DNA from: JABCPE02 sp963517805
GTDB lineage: Bacteria; Bacteroidota; Bacteroidia; Flavobacteriales; Weeksellaceae
Direction of reading: 5' to 3'
NCBI GenBank assembly: GCA_963517805.1
Contig: CAUQHD010000031.1
Location: forward strand, 1-13,352
Length of the DNA: 13,352 nucleotides
Of the stretch, positions 7,003 to 13,352 are shown piece after piece. Below the pieces are notes generated by a model. It had not been told where the DNA came from. It was given only the letters and a program-made list of their open reading frames with translations, and searched no databases. Made by a program: the position numbers and the translations under genes. How positions within the stretch are numbered: position 1 is the first letter of the stretch; each line of letters begins with the position of its first letter.

Positions 7003-8388
7003 TTAAATATGAATAACCTCTCCATAGGCTGCTGCTACAGCTTCCATTACTGCTTCAGAAAGTGTAGGGTGCGGATGGACAGTTTTTAGAATTTCGTGTC
7101 CTGTGGTTTCTAATTTTCTAGCTGCCACAGCCTCTGCTATCATTTCGGTAACGCCTGTTCCTATCATATGACAACCAAGCCATTCGCCGTATTTCGCATC
7201 GAAAATCACTTTCACAAAGCCGTCTGTATCTCCATTCGCAGTAGCTTTTCCACTTGCAGAGAATGGGAATTTTCCTACTTTTATTTCATAGCCTTTTTCT
7301 TTCGCCTGCTTCTCTGTAAGCCCTACTGATGCTATCTCTGGCGTGCAGTATGTACATCCTGGGATATTGCCGTAGTCTATACGCTCTACATCCAGCCCTT
7401 TTATTTTCTCCACGCAGGTAATTCCCTCTGCTGACGCCACATGCGCCAGAGCCTGAGTAGGAAGGATATCTCCTATCGCATAATAACCTGGCACAGAAGT
7501 TCTGTACCATTCATCCACTACTACTCTGCCTTTTTCAGTTTTAATGCCTACTTCTTCCAGACCGATGTTTTCTATATTAGCTGTAATTCCCACCGCTGAA
7601 AGTAGAATGTCCGCTTGTAATTCTACAACGCCTTTTTCAGTCTTCACTTGGGCTTTCACTCCGTCACCAGAGGTATCCACAGACTCCACAGAAGCGTTGG
7701 TCATTACTTTTATTTTTGCTTTTTTAAAGGATTTTTCCAAATGTTTAGAAACATCTTCATCCTCCACTGGCACGATGTTCGGCATGAATTCTACCACTGT
7801 AACCTCCGTACCCAGCGTAGCATAGAAATACGCAAACTCCACTCCTATCGCTCCAGAACCTACTACTATCATAGATTTAGGCTGTTTTGGAAGGGTAAGC
7901 GCCTGTCTGTATCCTATCACTTTCTTGCCATCCTGAGGAAGATTAGGAAGCTCACGAGAACGAGCTCCTGTCGCTAAAACAATATGTTCCGCTGTATATT
8001 CTGTAACTGCTCCATCTTTCTCCACAGCTACTTTCTTGCCTGGTTTTACTTTGGCTGTCCCGAAGATAACATCTATTTTGTTCTTTTTCATCAGGAACTC
8101 CACGCCTTTGCTCATTTTTTCGGCTACACCGCGGCTTCTTTGGACTACATTAGGAAAGTCAAAACTTGCCTCTACTTTATTTAAACCAAAATCCTCCGCG
8201 TGGTTGATATATTTAAAAACCTGTGCCGATTTCAAAAGCGCTTTGGTAGGGATACAGCCCCAGTTAAGGCATATTCCGCCCAAATTTTCTTTTTCTATAA
8301 TTGCGGTTTTAAAACCTAACTGTGATGCTCTAATTGCTGTAACATACCCACCAGGACCACTCCCGATGACGATAATATCATAATTCAT
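7003..8388 (-). CDS. lpdA: Dihydrolipoyl dehydrogenase (E3)
   Basis: This 461-residue FAD flavoprotein reoxidises the dihydrolipoyl group of 2-oxo acid dehydrogenase or glycine cleavage complexes, passing electrons to NAD. The N-terminal FAD site is G9-S-G-P-G-G. The redox disulfide is GGIC40LNWGC45IPTK. The NAD-binding Rossmann motif is VVGSGAIGVEFAYF near 175-188, and the second FAD contact is YYAIGD near 304-309. The dimer-interface active-site pair is H440 and E445 in HPHPTLSEA. Length is typical and all key residues are present. It is a single-gene unit with its own terminator. The fused E1 gene in this window (275-2701) is a likely partner, but E3 is usually shared among several complexes. 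No E2 gene is present here. Confidence 0.96.
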   Translation of the reverse strand: MNYDIIVIGSGPGGYVTAIRASQLGFKTAIIEKENLGGICLNWGCIPTKALLKSAQVFKYINHAEDFGLNKVEASFDFPNVVQRSRGVAEKMSKGVEFLMKKNKIDVIFGTAKVKPGKKVAVEKDGAVTEYTAEHIVLATGARSRELPNLPQDGKKVIGYRQALTLPKQPKSMIVVGSGAIGVEFAYFYATLGTEVTVVEFMPNIVPVEDEDVSKHLEKSFKKAKIKVMTNASVESVDTSGDGVKAQVKTEKGVVELQADILLSAVGITANIENIGLEEVGIKTEKGRVVVDEWYRTSVPGYYAIGDILPTQALAHVASAEGITCVEKIKGLDVERIDYGNIPGCTYCTPEIASVGLTEKQAKEKGYEIKVGKFPFSASGKATANGDTDGFVKVIFDAKYGEWLGCHMIGTGVTEMIAEAVAARKLETTGHEILKTVHPHPTLSEAVMEAVAAAYGEVIHI

Positions 8389-8437
8389 GTGATTAACTTT
8401 TTTGTTTCTGCGAATTTAATGTTTTATTTTGATTCAT

Positions 8438-8445
8438 CAAATTTA
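8438..8445 (-). promoter_or_regulatory. Putative -7 box for lpdA
   Basis: The minus-strand TAAATTTG fits TAnnTTTG and ends 49 bp before the lpdA ATG, leaving room for a roughly 40-nt leader. No convincing -33 box is visible. Confidence 0.4.
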
Positions 8446-8519
8446 ATGATAAATATTGCCGAAAATTTTGTTAAGTTATCAGAAACTTTTATCCCATTAA
8501 TGTATCAGTTTATATAACA

Positions 8520-8632
8520 GCAGTGCGATGCCTTATACTGCAGCGGTGTGTTGCTCTATCCCTATACGAACAGAGCAACTGTTCCTATACGGACACACCT
8601 GCCAAACAACACCATTCGATGTGTCTGTATAG
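8520..8632. repeat. Cluster of nested and competing inverted repeats, possible structured RNA or dispersed palindromic element
   Basis: Three hairpins lie in a row, reading the plus strand: GCAGT/ACTGC (8520-8524 with 8537-8541), GTTGCTCT/AGAGCAAC (8550-8557 with 8572-8579) and a 13-bp stem (8585-8597 with 8620-8632) with one G-U pair. An alternative 7-bp pairing GGTGTGT (8545-8551) with ACACACC (8593-8599) would enclose the second hairpin and exclude the third. CCTATACGAAC (8561-8571) is repeated as CCTATACGGAC (8584-8594). The block is visibly richer in G+C than the AT-rich DNA around it. Pairing is seen directly; function and direction of transcription are unknown. Confidence 0.6.
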
Positions 8633-8875
8633 CGTTATTCCACTACCTTCACTAATACTGTTTTATTATCTCTGATTATATATCTTATACTTTCTTCATT
8701 AGAAAGAATTATTTTCTAAAAAGGATAGAAACTGTTAATTTAAACCTAAGCTAACAAAGAGGTTCAGTTCAGAGAAAGAATCATTCTCAATCTTTGTTTT
8801 GTTTAATCTCTTTGCTTTCTCCTCATCAAAAGGAATAAAAAAAATAAAATCTTCATTCCAAAAGCAGATTTTCTT

Positions 8876-8883
8876 TATCTTTG
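8876..8883 (+). promoter_or_regulatory. Putative -7 box for the miaA operon
   Basis: TATCTTTG fits TAnnTTTG and ends 20 bp before the miaA ATG. If it is used, the leader is short and the structured block at 8520-8632 would not be part of the miaA message from this start. Confidence 0.42.
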
Positions 8884-8903
8884 GCAATTACTTTTAAATT
8901 TCA

Positions 8904-9809
8904 ATGAAGAAAAGAGTATTTTCTATTGTAGGCCCTACGGGAATTGGGAAAACCAGACTAGCTATCTTGGCAGCCCAGCATTTGGGAACGGAGATTTTGT
9001 CCTGTGATGCCCGCCAGTTTTTCAAAGAAATGCCCATAGGAACCGCCGCTCCCGATGAAGATGAACTTGCCCAAGCCAGACATCATTTCATAGGAAACCT
9101 GAGCGTAGCCGATGAATATTCCATCGGGCAGTATGAAACAGATGCTCTGAAAAAATTAGAAGATTTATTCCAAAAATATGATGATGTAGTTTTGGTAGGC
9201 GGTTCTGGAATGTATGAAAAAGCCTTAACCGAAGGCCTGAATGACCTGCCCCAAGCCAATGAGGAAAACCAAAATAAACTCCAAGAAATCTACGAAAACC
9301 AAGGTATAGAAGCTCTACAAAAACTCCTAAAAGAAGCCGATGAAGACTACTACAACACAGTAGACAGGGAGAACCCACGAAGGCTCGCCAGAGCATTGGA
9401 TATTATATGGCAGACCGGAAAGACCTATTCACAAAACATAGTAAAACCGATGGATAAAAGAAATTTTGAAGTCATCCGCATTGGAATTTCCGCGGACAGA
9501 GAGACCATCTATGACAGGATAAACCGCAGAGTAGATATAATGATGGAAAAAGGCCTCCTGAAAGAAGCCGAAAACCTGCTCCCATACAGAAACCAAACCG
9601 CCCTGCAAACAGTAGGATATACCGAGCTGTTTAAGTATCTGGATGGCGAATGGAGCCTGGATTTTGCCATCTCCGAAATTAAGAAAAACTCCAGAAGATA
9701 CGCCAAAAGACAACTGACATGGCTTAGGAAATTGGACAATATTTATTGGATAAATTATGATTATTCGTTAGAGGAATTAAAAGAATTCTTAAAGAAATTC
9801 AACCGATGA
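8904..9809 (+). CDS. miaA: tRNA dimethylallyltransferase
   Basis: This 301-residue enzyme transfers a dimethylallyl group to N6 of adenosine 37 in tRNAs that read codons beginning with U, improving decoding. The P-loop-like phosphate site is G10-P-T-G-I-G-K-T17. SCD35ARQ (33-38) carries the catalytic Asp in the position of the usual S-A-D-S-R-Q. PIGTAAP (44-50) and VGGSGMY (98-104) follow, then DRENPRRLARAL (154-165) and the C-terminal RRYAKRQLTWLRK (264-276). All of these are family landmarks and the length is normal. It begins a plus-strand operon: its TGA overlaps the ATG of the thioredoxin-like gene by 4 nt, suggesting translational coupling. Confidence 0.96.
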   Translation: MKKRVFSIVGPTGIGKTRLAILAAQHLGTEILSCDARQFFKEMPIGTAAPDEDELAQARHHFIGNLSVADEYSIGQYETDALKKLEDLFQKYDDVVLVGGSGMYEKALTEGLNDLPQANEENQNKLQEIYENQGIEALQKLLKEADEDYYNTVDRENPRRLARALDIIWQTGKTYSQNIVKPMDKRNFEVIRIGISADRETIYDRINRRVDIMMEKGLLKEAENLLPYRNQTALQTVGYTELFKYLDGEWSLDFAISEIKKNSRRYAKRQLTWLRKLDNIYWINYDYSLEELKEFLKKFNR

Positions 9810-10363
9810 AAGATTTTATAAAAAAACATTTTTGGAACATTGCCACGGGAGCATTTATTCTCGCATTTTTCTTTATCCCTGGCTTTAGAGAAACCCTGCA
9901 GAGACCTTTCCTCGGCAGTCCATCTTTGGAAAGTGAGAGAATAGAAGGCCGCCTCTCCAGCGAAGATTATAATATCAAGCTGAAAGGCATCAATGTTCCT
10001 GATGCCCATCTGTCTGACTTCAAAGGGAAATATATTTTCCTGAACTTCTGGGGAAGCTGGTGCCCGCCGTGCAGAACGGAATTCCCTACCATTCAGGATT
10101 TGTATGATAGTAAGAAAGAGAAACTCGACTTTATCCTAATTGCCATGCAGGATGAAGAAGAAAAGGTGAGAAGTTTTATCAAGAAAAATAACTACACTGC
10201 TCCGGTATATATGACAAACGAAACGCTTCCCCAATCTCTGGAATTTAGCGTTTTCCCTACCACTTTCATCATCGGGAGAGATGGAGAAATCCTGAAAAAA
10301 GATTCCGGCGCGGCTGACTGGAACAATGAAAGCGTACACCAATTCATAGACAAACTAAAATAA
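9806..10363 (+). CDS. Membrane-anchored thioredoxin-like protein (TlpA/ResA type)
   Basis: This 185-residue protein has one N-terminal membrane segment (about 9-27, HFWNIATGAFILAFFFIPG) after a basic start, which would anchor it in the inner membrane with the catalytic domain in the periplasm. The thioredoxin fold begins near residue 58. The active site is W85-C86-P-P-C89 in NFWGSWCPPCRTEFP, and the conserved cis-proline is P151 in FSVFPTTFII. WCPPC is typical of TlpA/ResA/DsbE reductases, which keep periplasmic thiols reduced, for example during cytochrome c maturation. The actual substrate is not evident. It overlaps miaA by 4 nt and is followed 4 nt later by the TonB-dependent receptor, so all three are probably one transcript. 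Confidence 0.88.
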   Translation: MKDFIKKHFWNIATGAFILAFFFIPGFRETLQRPFLGSPSLESERIEGRLSSEDYNIKLKGINVPDAHLSDFKGKYIFLNFWGSWCPPCRTEFPTIQDLYDSKKEKLDFILIAMQDEEEKVRSFIKKNNYTAPVYMTNETLPQSLEFSVFPTTFIIGRDGEILKKDSGAADWNNESVHQFIDKLK

Positions 10364-10367
10364 TCTT

Positions 10368-12581
10368 ATGATGAAAAAAACAGCGTTCTTGGCTTTTGGG
10401 ATTTTACCTTTGTTGGCTCTTTCGCAAGAAACCCAGACAACGGAAATAGAAGAAATAATCTTCCAAAAGAAAAGCAAATCTTCCGACCTGACTTCGGTAA
10501 AGATTTCTGCTGAACAAGCCGAACAGACAGCCTCTGTATCCGGCGGAGTAGAAACCCTGCTGAAAACCCTGCCGTCGGTAAACTCTAACACAGAGCTAAG
10601 TTCCCAATATATGGTGCGTGGAGGAAACTTTGATGAAAACCTTATTTACATCAACAATATAGAAATTTACCGCCCATTTTTGGTAAGAAACAGTCAGCAG
10701 GAAGGGCTGAGCATCATCAATCCTGATATGGTGTCCATCGTGAATTTCTCGGCAGGAGGTTTTGAGGCAAAATATGGAGACAAAATGTCTTCCGCACTGA
10801 ACATCTATTACCGCCAACCGAAGAGAAATGAGCTTTCTGGCGAAATCTCTTTAATAGGCGGAAAACTAACCACTGGGCTGGTTTCAAAAAATAAGAAATT
10901 TACCGCTCTGCTGGGAGGAAGATACCGAAACACCAATTTAATCCTAAACACCCTAAGCGAAGAGACCGATTTCAACCCTGAATACATTGATTTTCAATCT
11001 TATCTCAATTATAAAATCAATGAAAAATGGAAACTTTCCTTTCTTGGATACTGGGCGGAAAACACCTACAAAATGACTCCAAAGAAAAAAGAAATAGAAT
11101 TCGGGACGCTGCAAAACCCTATAAAACTGGACATCTACTACCGAGGAAAAGAAAATGACCAATATAGAAATATGATGGGAACATTCTCCGTGAATTTTAC
11201 CCCAAATTCTAAATGGAATTTTTCTTGGGATAATTTCTTATACCGAAACAGAGAGCGGGAATATTATACAATAACATCTGCATATGCACTATCCACAACT
11301 GACCCTGTTACGGGCATTCCTGTGGTGTCTTATGATATCGGCGGGCAGATAGACCATGCAAGGAACGACCTTTTGGCAACGGTATACGGCTCACAGCTGA
11401 CAGGGCAGTTTAGCTTTAATGCCAATACCAAAATAGAGTTCGGAGCTAAAATAGAAAACGAAAAACTGCAAGACCTTACAAATGAATGGCAGCATATCAA
11501 TTACAGAGGTTACAACTGGTCTTTAGGTGGAAATCCTTTCGGAATTCTAAGCAATCCTTTTCCACTGAACCTAAACTACAGCATTGGAGGAAATAACAAC
11601 CTGAAAACCAACCGCTATTCTGGTTTTATCCAATATTCCAAGAAATTCTACTGGGGAGAAAACAAAATGTTCCTAAATGCAGGAGTGAGAGCCCAGCATT
11701 GGAACTTCAACCATGAAAACCTGATTTCACCAAGAGTTCAGCTTGCCCTAAAACCAAACTGGAAAGCGGACATGCTGTTCAGATTTTCGGCAGGTGTGTA
11801 TTATCAGGCTCCTTTTTACAAGGAAATAAAATCTCTGGATGGAAGTTTCAACAAAAATATAAAAGCCCAGCAGTCATTACAATTCATCGCTGCAAACGAC
11901 TACGAATTTCAATGGAATGACAGGCCTTTCAAACTGACCACAGAACTGTATTACAAAAATCTAAAACACCTCATCTCCTAATACATGGATAATGTAAGAG
12001 TAAGATACTCAGGCGAAAATAATTCTAAAGGATATTCCTACGGAATAGATGCAAGGCTTTTCGGTGAATTTGTACCAGGGGTAGATTCTTGGATTTCTGC
12101 AAGTTACGCCAGAACCTATGAAAACATAAACGGCAAAGGCTACATCCCAAGACCCACAGACCAAGGATTCCGGTTTTCTATGTTTTTCCAAGACTACATG
12201 CCCAAAGTCCCAAGTATGAAGGTAAATCTTACATTGGTTTATGCATCGGGGCTTCCTACGGGGACACCTGTTTCATTTGATGCATCGGGAAAACCCAATT
12301 TTGATATGGCTTATCTTCTGCAAAAAAGACTTCCTGCCTACAAACGCGTAGATATAGGGCTTTCCAAAACATTCATTGATGAAAAAGACCGCAGACCCAA
12401 AAGTGCTTTCTGGTCTGGTTTTAAGGAACTTACCTTAGGAATACAGGTTTATAATGCTTTTAATATTCATAATACCATTGCCAATCAATGGATAAACGAT
12501 GTATCCAGCAACTACTACTACCCTGTTCCTGTGAGACTTACAGGAAGGTTTTTCAATGTTAAATTAGATTTCAAATTCTAA
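10368..12581 (+). pseudogene. TonB-dependent receptor interrupted by an in-frame stop codon
   Basis: The open frame runs from ATG 10368 to TAA 11979-11981 (537 codons), then continues in the same frame to 12581 (198 codons from ATG 11985), 737 codons in all including the stop. The first part has a signal peptide (MMKKTAFLAFGILPLLALSQ) and a plug domain (about 35-145; SGGVETLLKTLPSVNS, then YMVRGGNFDENLIYINNIEI and GGFEAKYGDKMSSALNI). Most of a 22-strand-type barrel follows. The second part continues the barrel and ends NVKLDFKF with the terminal F required for outer-membrane assembly. The sequence reads LKHLIS-stop-YMDNVRVRY with no change of frame, so one nonsense substitution (for example TAT or TAC to TAA) explains the break. 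There is no CarboxypepD-like N-terminal extension. The ligand is unknown. A sequencing error, or translation restarting at 11985, cannot be excluded. Confidence 0.85.
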
Positions 12582-12587
12582 AAAAAG

Positions 12588-12612
12588 AAGGCTTTAACTA
12601 GGTTAAAGCCTT
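12588..12612. terminator. Strong bidirectional hairpin terminator
   Basis: An 11-bp perfect stem (AAGGCTTTAAC, 12588-12598, with GTTAAAGCCTT, 12602-12612) has a 3-nt loop. An A-run precedes it and T residues follow it, and the minus-strand side ends in CTTTTTT. It closes the miaA operon on the plus strand and the beta-barrel gene on the minus strand. Confidence 0.88.
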
Positions 12613-12635
12613 TCACATAAACTGAATTTTAAAAT

Positions 12636-13124
12636 TTAAAATGTAACTCTAAGTCCAAGTCCAAATCTCGCTGCTGTGAAATCTGTTTCGCCGCTGTAGA
12701 ACCATACACGAGGACGCCAGTCAAAGAATAAATCCAACGGAGCCCCTGGTATCTTAAAATCTATCCCAGCCACAGGCGCAAGAGAAAATACAGTAGAACC
12801 TCCCTTCACAAAGCTAATCCCAGGCCCAACTCCTAAATACCAAGCCAAACCTCTAGCATTGCCTCCAAATGGGCTTTGGTAGTGGTACATAGCATTGAGG
12901 TGTGTTACCCCTGAACTAAACAAAACCGCAAATTCTCCAGCATGATTTCTGGAAAAGAAATGCTTAACATGAGGTCCTACAGCAGTAGATCCATCTCCTA
13001 CATCTACGAGAAGACCTATTCCTGTGTTATAATAAGAACCTGAACCTCGCTTCTGAGCATTGAGATTAGACAAGCCTAATCCCAAAAACAATGTAATTCC
13101 TAATAATTTAACTGCTTTTTTCAT
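12636..13124 (-). CDS. Small outer-membrane beta-barrel protein, unknown function
   Basis: From the ATG at 13124 the protein is 162 residues. It begins with a signal peptide (MKKAVKLLGITLFLGLGLSNLNA, cut before Q). The mature part shows alternating polar and hydrophobic strands with many glycines and aromatics (SYYNTGIGLLVDVGDG, YLGVGPGISFVKGGS, VWFYSGETDF, FGLGLRVTF). It ends in F, the usual sorting signal of outer-membrane barrels. A frame extends upstream to a TTG at 13145, but the signal peptide begins properly at the ATG, and a likely promoter box (13143-13150) overlaps that TTG. At this length it would form a barrel of about eight strands. No specific family or ligand is recognised. It is a single gene on the minus strand, divergent from the GAF-domain gene. 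Confidence 0.85.
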   Translation of the reverse strand: MKKAVKLLGITLFLGLGLSNLNAQKRGSGSYYNTGIGLLVDVGDGSTAVGPHVKHFFSRNHAGEFAVLFSSGVTHLNAMYHYQSPFGGNARGLAWYLGVGPGISFVKGGSTVFSLAPVAGIDFKIPGAPLDLFFDWRPRVWFYSGETDFTAARFGLGLRVTF

Positions 13125-13142
13125 AATTAAAATTTTAATTTT

Positions 13143-13150
13143 CAAACTTA
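13143..13150 (-). promoter_or_regulatory. Putative -7 box for the beta-barrel gene
   Basis: The minus-strand TAAGTTTG fits TAnnTTTG and ends 18 bp before the ATG at 13124. Transcription from it would begin downstream of the alternative TTG at 13145, supporting the shorter start. Confidence 0.42.
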
Positions 13151-13202
13151 CTAATAATTAACGAAAAAAAATAAAGTTTATTTTATTTTTATAAAAAATC
13201 CC

Positions 13203-13210
13203 TAATTTTG
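13203..13210 (+). promoter_or_regulatory. Putative -7 box for the GAF-domain gene
   Basis: TAATTTTG fits TAnnTTTG and ends 32 bp before the ATG at 13243. Upstream sequence is an A/T run without a clear -33 TTG. Confidence 0.4.
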
Positions 13211-13242
13211 GGGAGATTTTTAGCACATAAATTATAACTACT

Positions 13243-13352
13243 ATGGCAGAGAATTTATACATCCCTGAAGGAGCATCAAAAAAGGAAAAATATGAAGCCT
13301 TACTCCCTCAATTACTGGCTCTTACCGAAACGGAAAAAGATTTGACTGCTAA
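13243..13352 (+). CDS. GAF-domain protein, probably free methionine-(R)-sulfoxide reductase (partial)
   Basis: Thirty-six full codons from an ATG run off the end of the window, with no stop in frame. The translation starts MAENLYIPEGASKKEKYEALL and continues PQLLALTETEKDL. In flavobacterial free-methionine-(R)-sulfoxide reductases (MsrC/YtsP-like GAF proteins) I recall a similar start, with a K-E-x-Y-E-A-L-x-P-Q-L helix before the GAF fold. The catalytic cysteines of that family lie further on and cannot be seen here, so the function is a family-resemblance guess. It is divergent from the beta-barrel gene, with about 118 bp between the two start codons. Confidence 0.6.
   Translation, partial: MAENLYIPEGASKKEKYEALLPQLLALTETEKDLTA

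Larger units (their letters stand above)
8389..8903. other. Long gene-free divergent region between lpdA and miaA
   Basis: This 515-bp stretch separates the divergent lpdA and miaA genes. It holds the putative lpdA and miaA -7 boxes and a block of inverted repeats at 8520-8632. A weaker second hairpin is at 8755-8814 (CAAAGAGGTT with AATCTCTTTG, one G-T pair), with an inner GAGAA/TTCTC stem at 8772-8788. The rest is AT-rich and featureless to the eye. The longest open frame noticed is 34 codons (8528-8632), wholly inside the repeat block, so I do not call it. No tRNA, rRNA or tmRNA signature was found. Confidence 0.7.

Noticed and set aside
7286..8383. Frames of 66 to 115 codons within the lpdA region on both strands
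   Set aside because: They overlap a complete E3 gene with all catalytic motifs and contain nothing recognisable.
8528..8632. A 34-codon open frame (ATG to TAG) inside the inverted-repeat block
   Set aside because: It is fully explained by the repeats, has no ribosome-binding signal or recognisable product, and ends exactly at the arm of the third stem. It could be a small peptide, but the evidence is too weak.
8561..8632. Short repeats resembling a CRISPR remnant
   Set aside because: There are only two direct copies of 11 bp with 12 bp between them, no regular repeat-spacer series, and no cas genes nearby.
8389..8903. tRNA, tmRNA or other standard RNA gene in the long intergenic gap
   Set aside because: No cloverleaf with a T-loop GTTCGAATC-like sequence, no tmRNA ends, and no match to other standard RNAs I can recognise by eye.
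1..13352. Insertion sequences, integrase, prophage or defence genes
   Set aside because: No transposase, recombinase, terminal inverted repeats, target duplications or known defence effectors were seen. The gene content is mostly core metabolism and envelope proteins.

Overview
The window looks like a chromosomal housekeeping segment from a Bacteroidota bacterium, most likely a flavobacterium of the Chryseobacterium/Weeksellaceae kind. The evidence is protein style: a fused E1 alpha-beta 2-oxo acid dehydrogenase, a WG-repeat exported protein, a TonB-dependent receptor ending in F, and a MiaA with the CDARQFF variant. AT-rich leaders mostly lack Shine-Dalgarno sites, and the sequence TAnnTTTG (the Bacteroidota -7 box) lies just upstream of six gene or operon starts. 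The genus is an inference.

Layout. A MATE-type efflux pump ends at 167 and faces, across a shared terminator, a minus-strand pair: hisS (2749-4101) followed by the fused E1 dehydrogenase (275-2701). Going rightward from about 4199 is an exported WG-repeat protein and, 3 nt later, the nucleotide-sanitising enzyme RdgB/XTPase (5156-5737). A two-way terminator separates these from a minus-strand group: a patatin-like phospholipase (5823-6599), a small three-helix membrane protein (6618-6908) and, behind its own terminator, dihydrolipoyl dehydrogenase (7003-8388). A 515-bp gene-free stretch (8389-8903) contains a compact set of nested and competing inverted repeats at 8520-8632. Then comes a tight plus-strand operon: miaA, a membrane-anchored TlpA/ResA-type thioredoxin, and a TonB-dependent receptor interrupted by an in-frame TAA at codon 538. 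After a strong hairpin terminator lies a minus-strand small outer-membrane beta-barrel protein (12636-13124). The window ends in the first 36 codons of a probable GAF-domain methionine sulfoxide reductase.

How the genes relate. The E1 and E3 enzymes are two of the three parts of a 2-oxo acid dehydrogenase complex; the E2 acyltransferase is not in the window. HisS and MiaA serve translation, and RdgB cleans the nucleotide pool. The thioredoxin, receptor, WG protein, beta-barrel and patatin belong to or face the cell envelope.

I found no mobile element, CRISPR array, tRNA/rRNA or convincing new defence or biosynthetic system. The points most worth checking are the broken receptor and the structured intergenic element.
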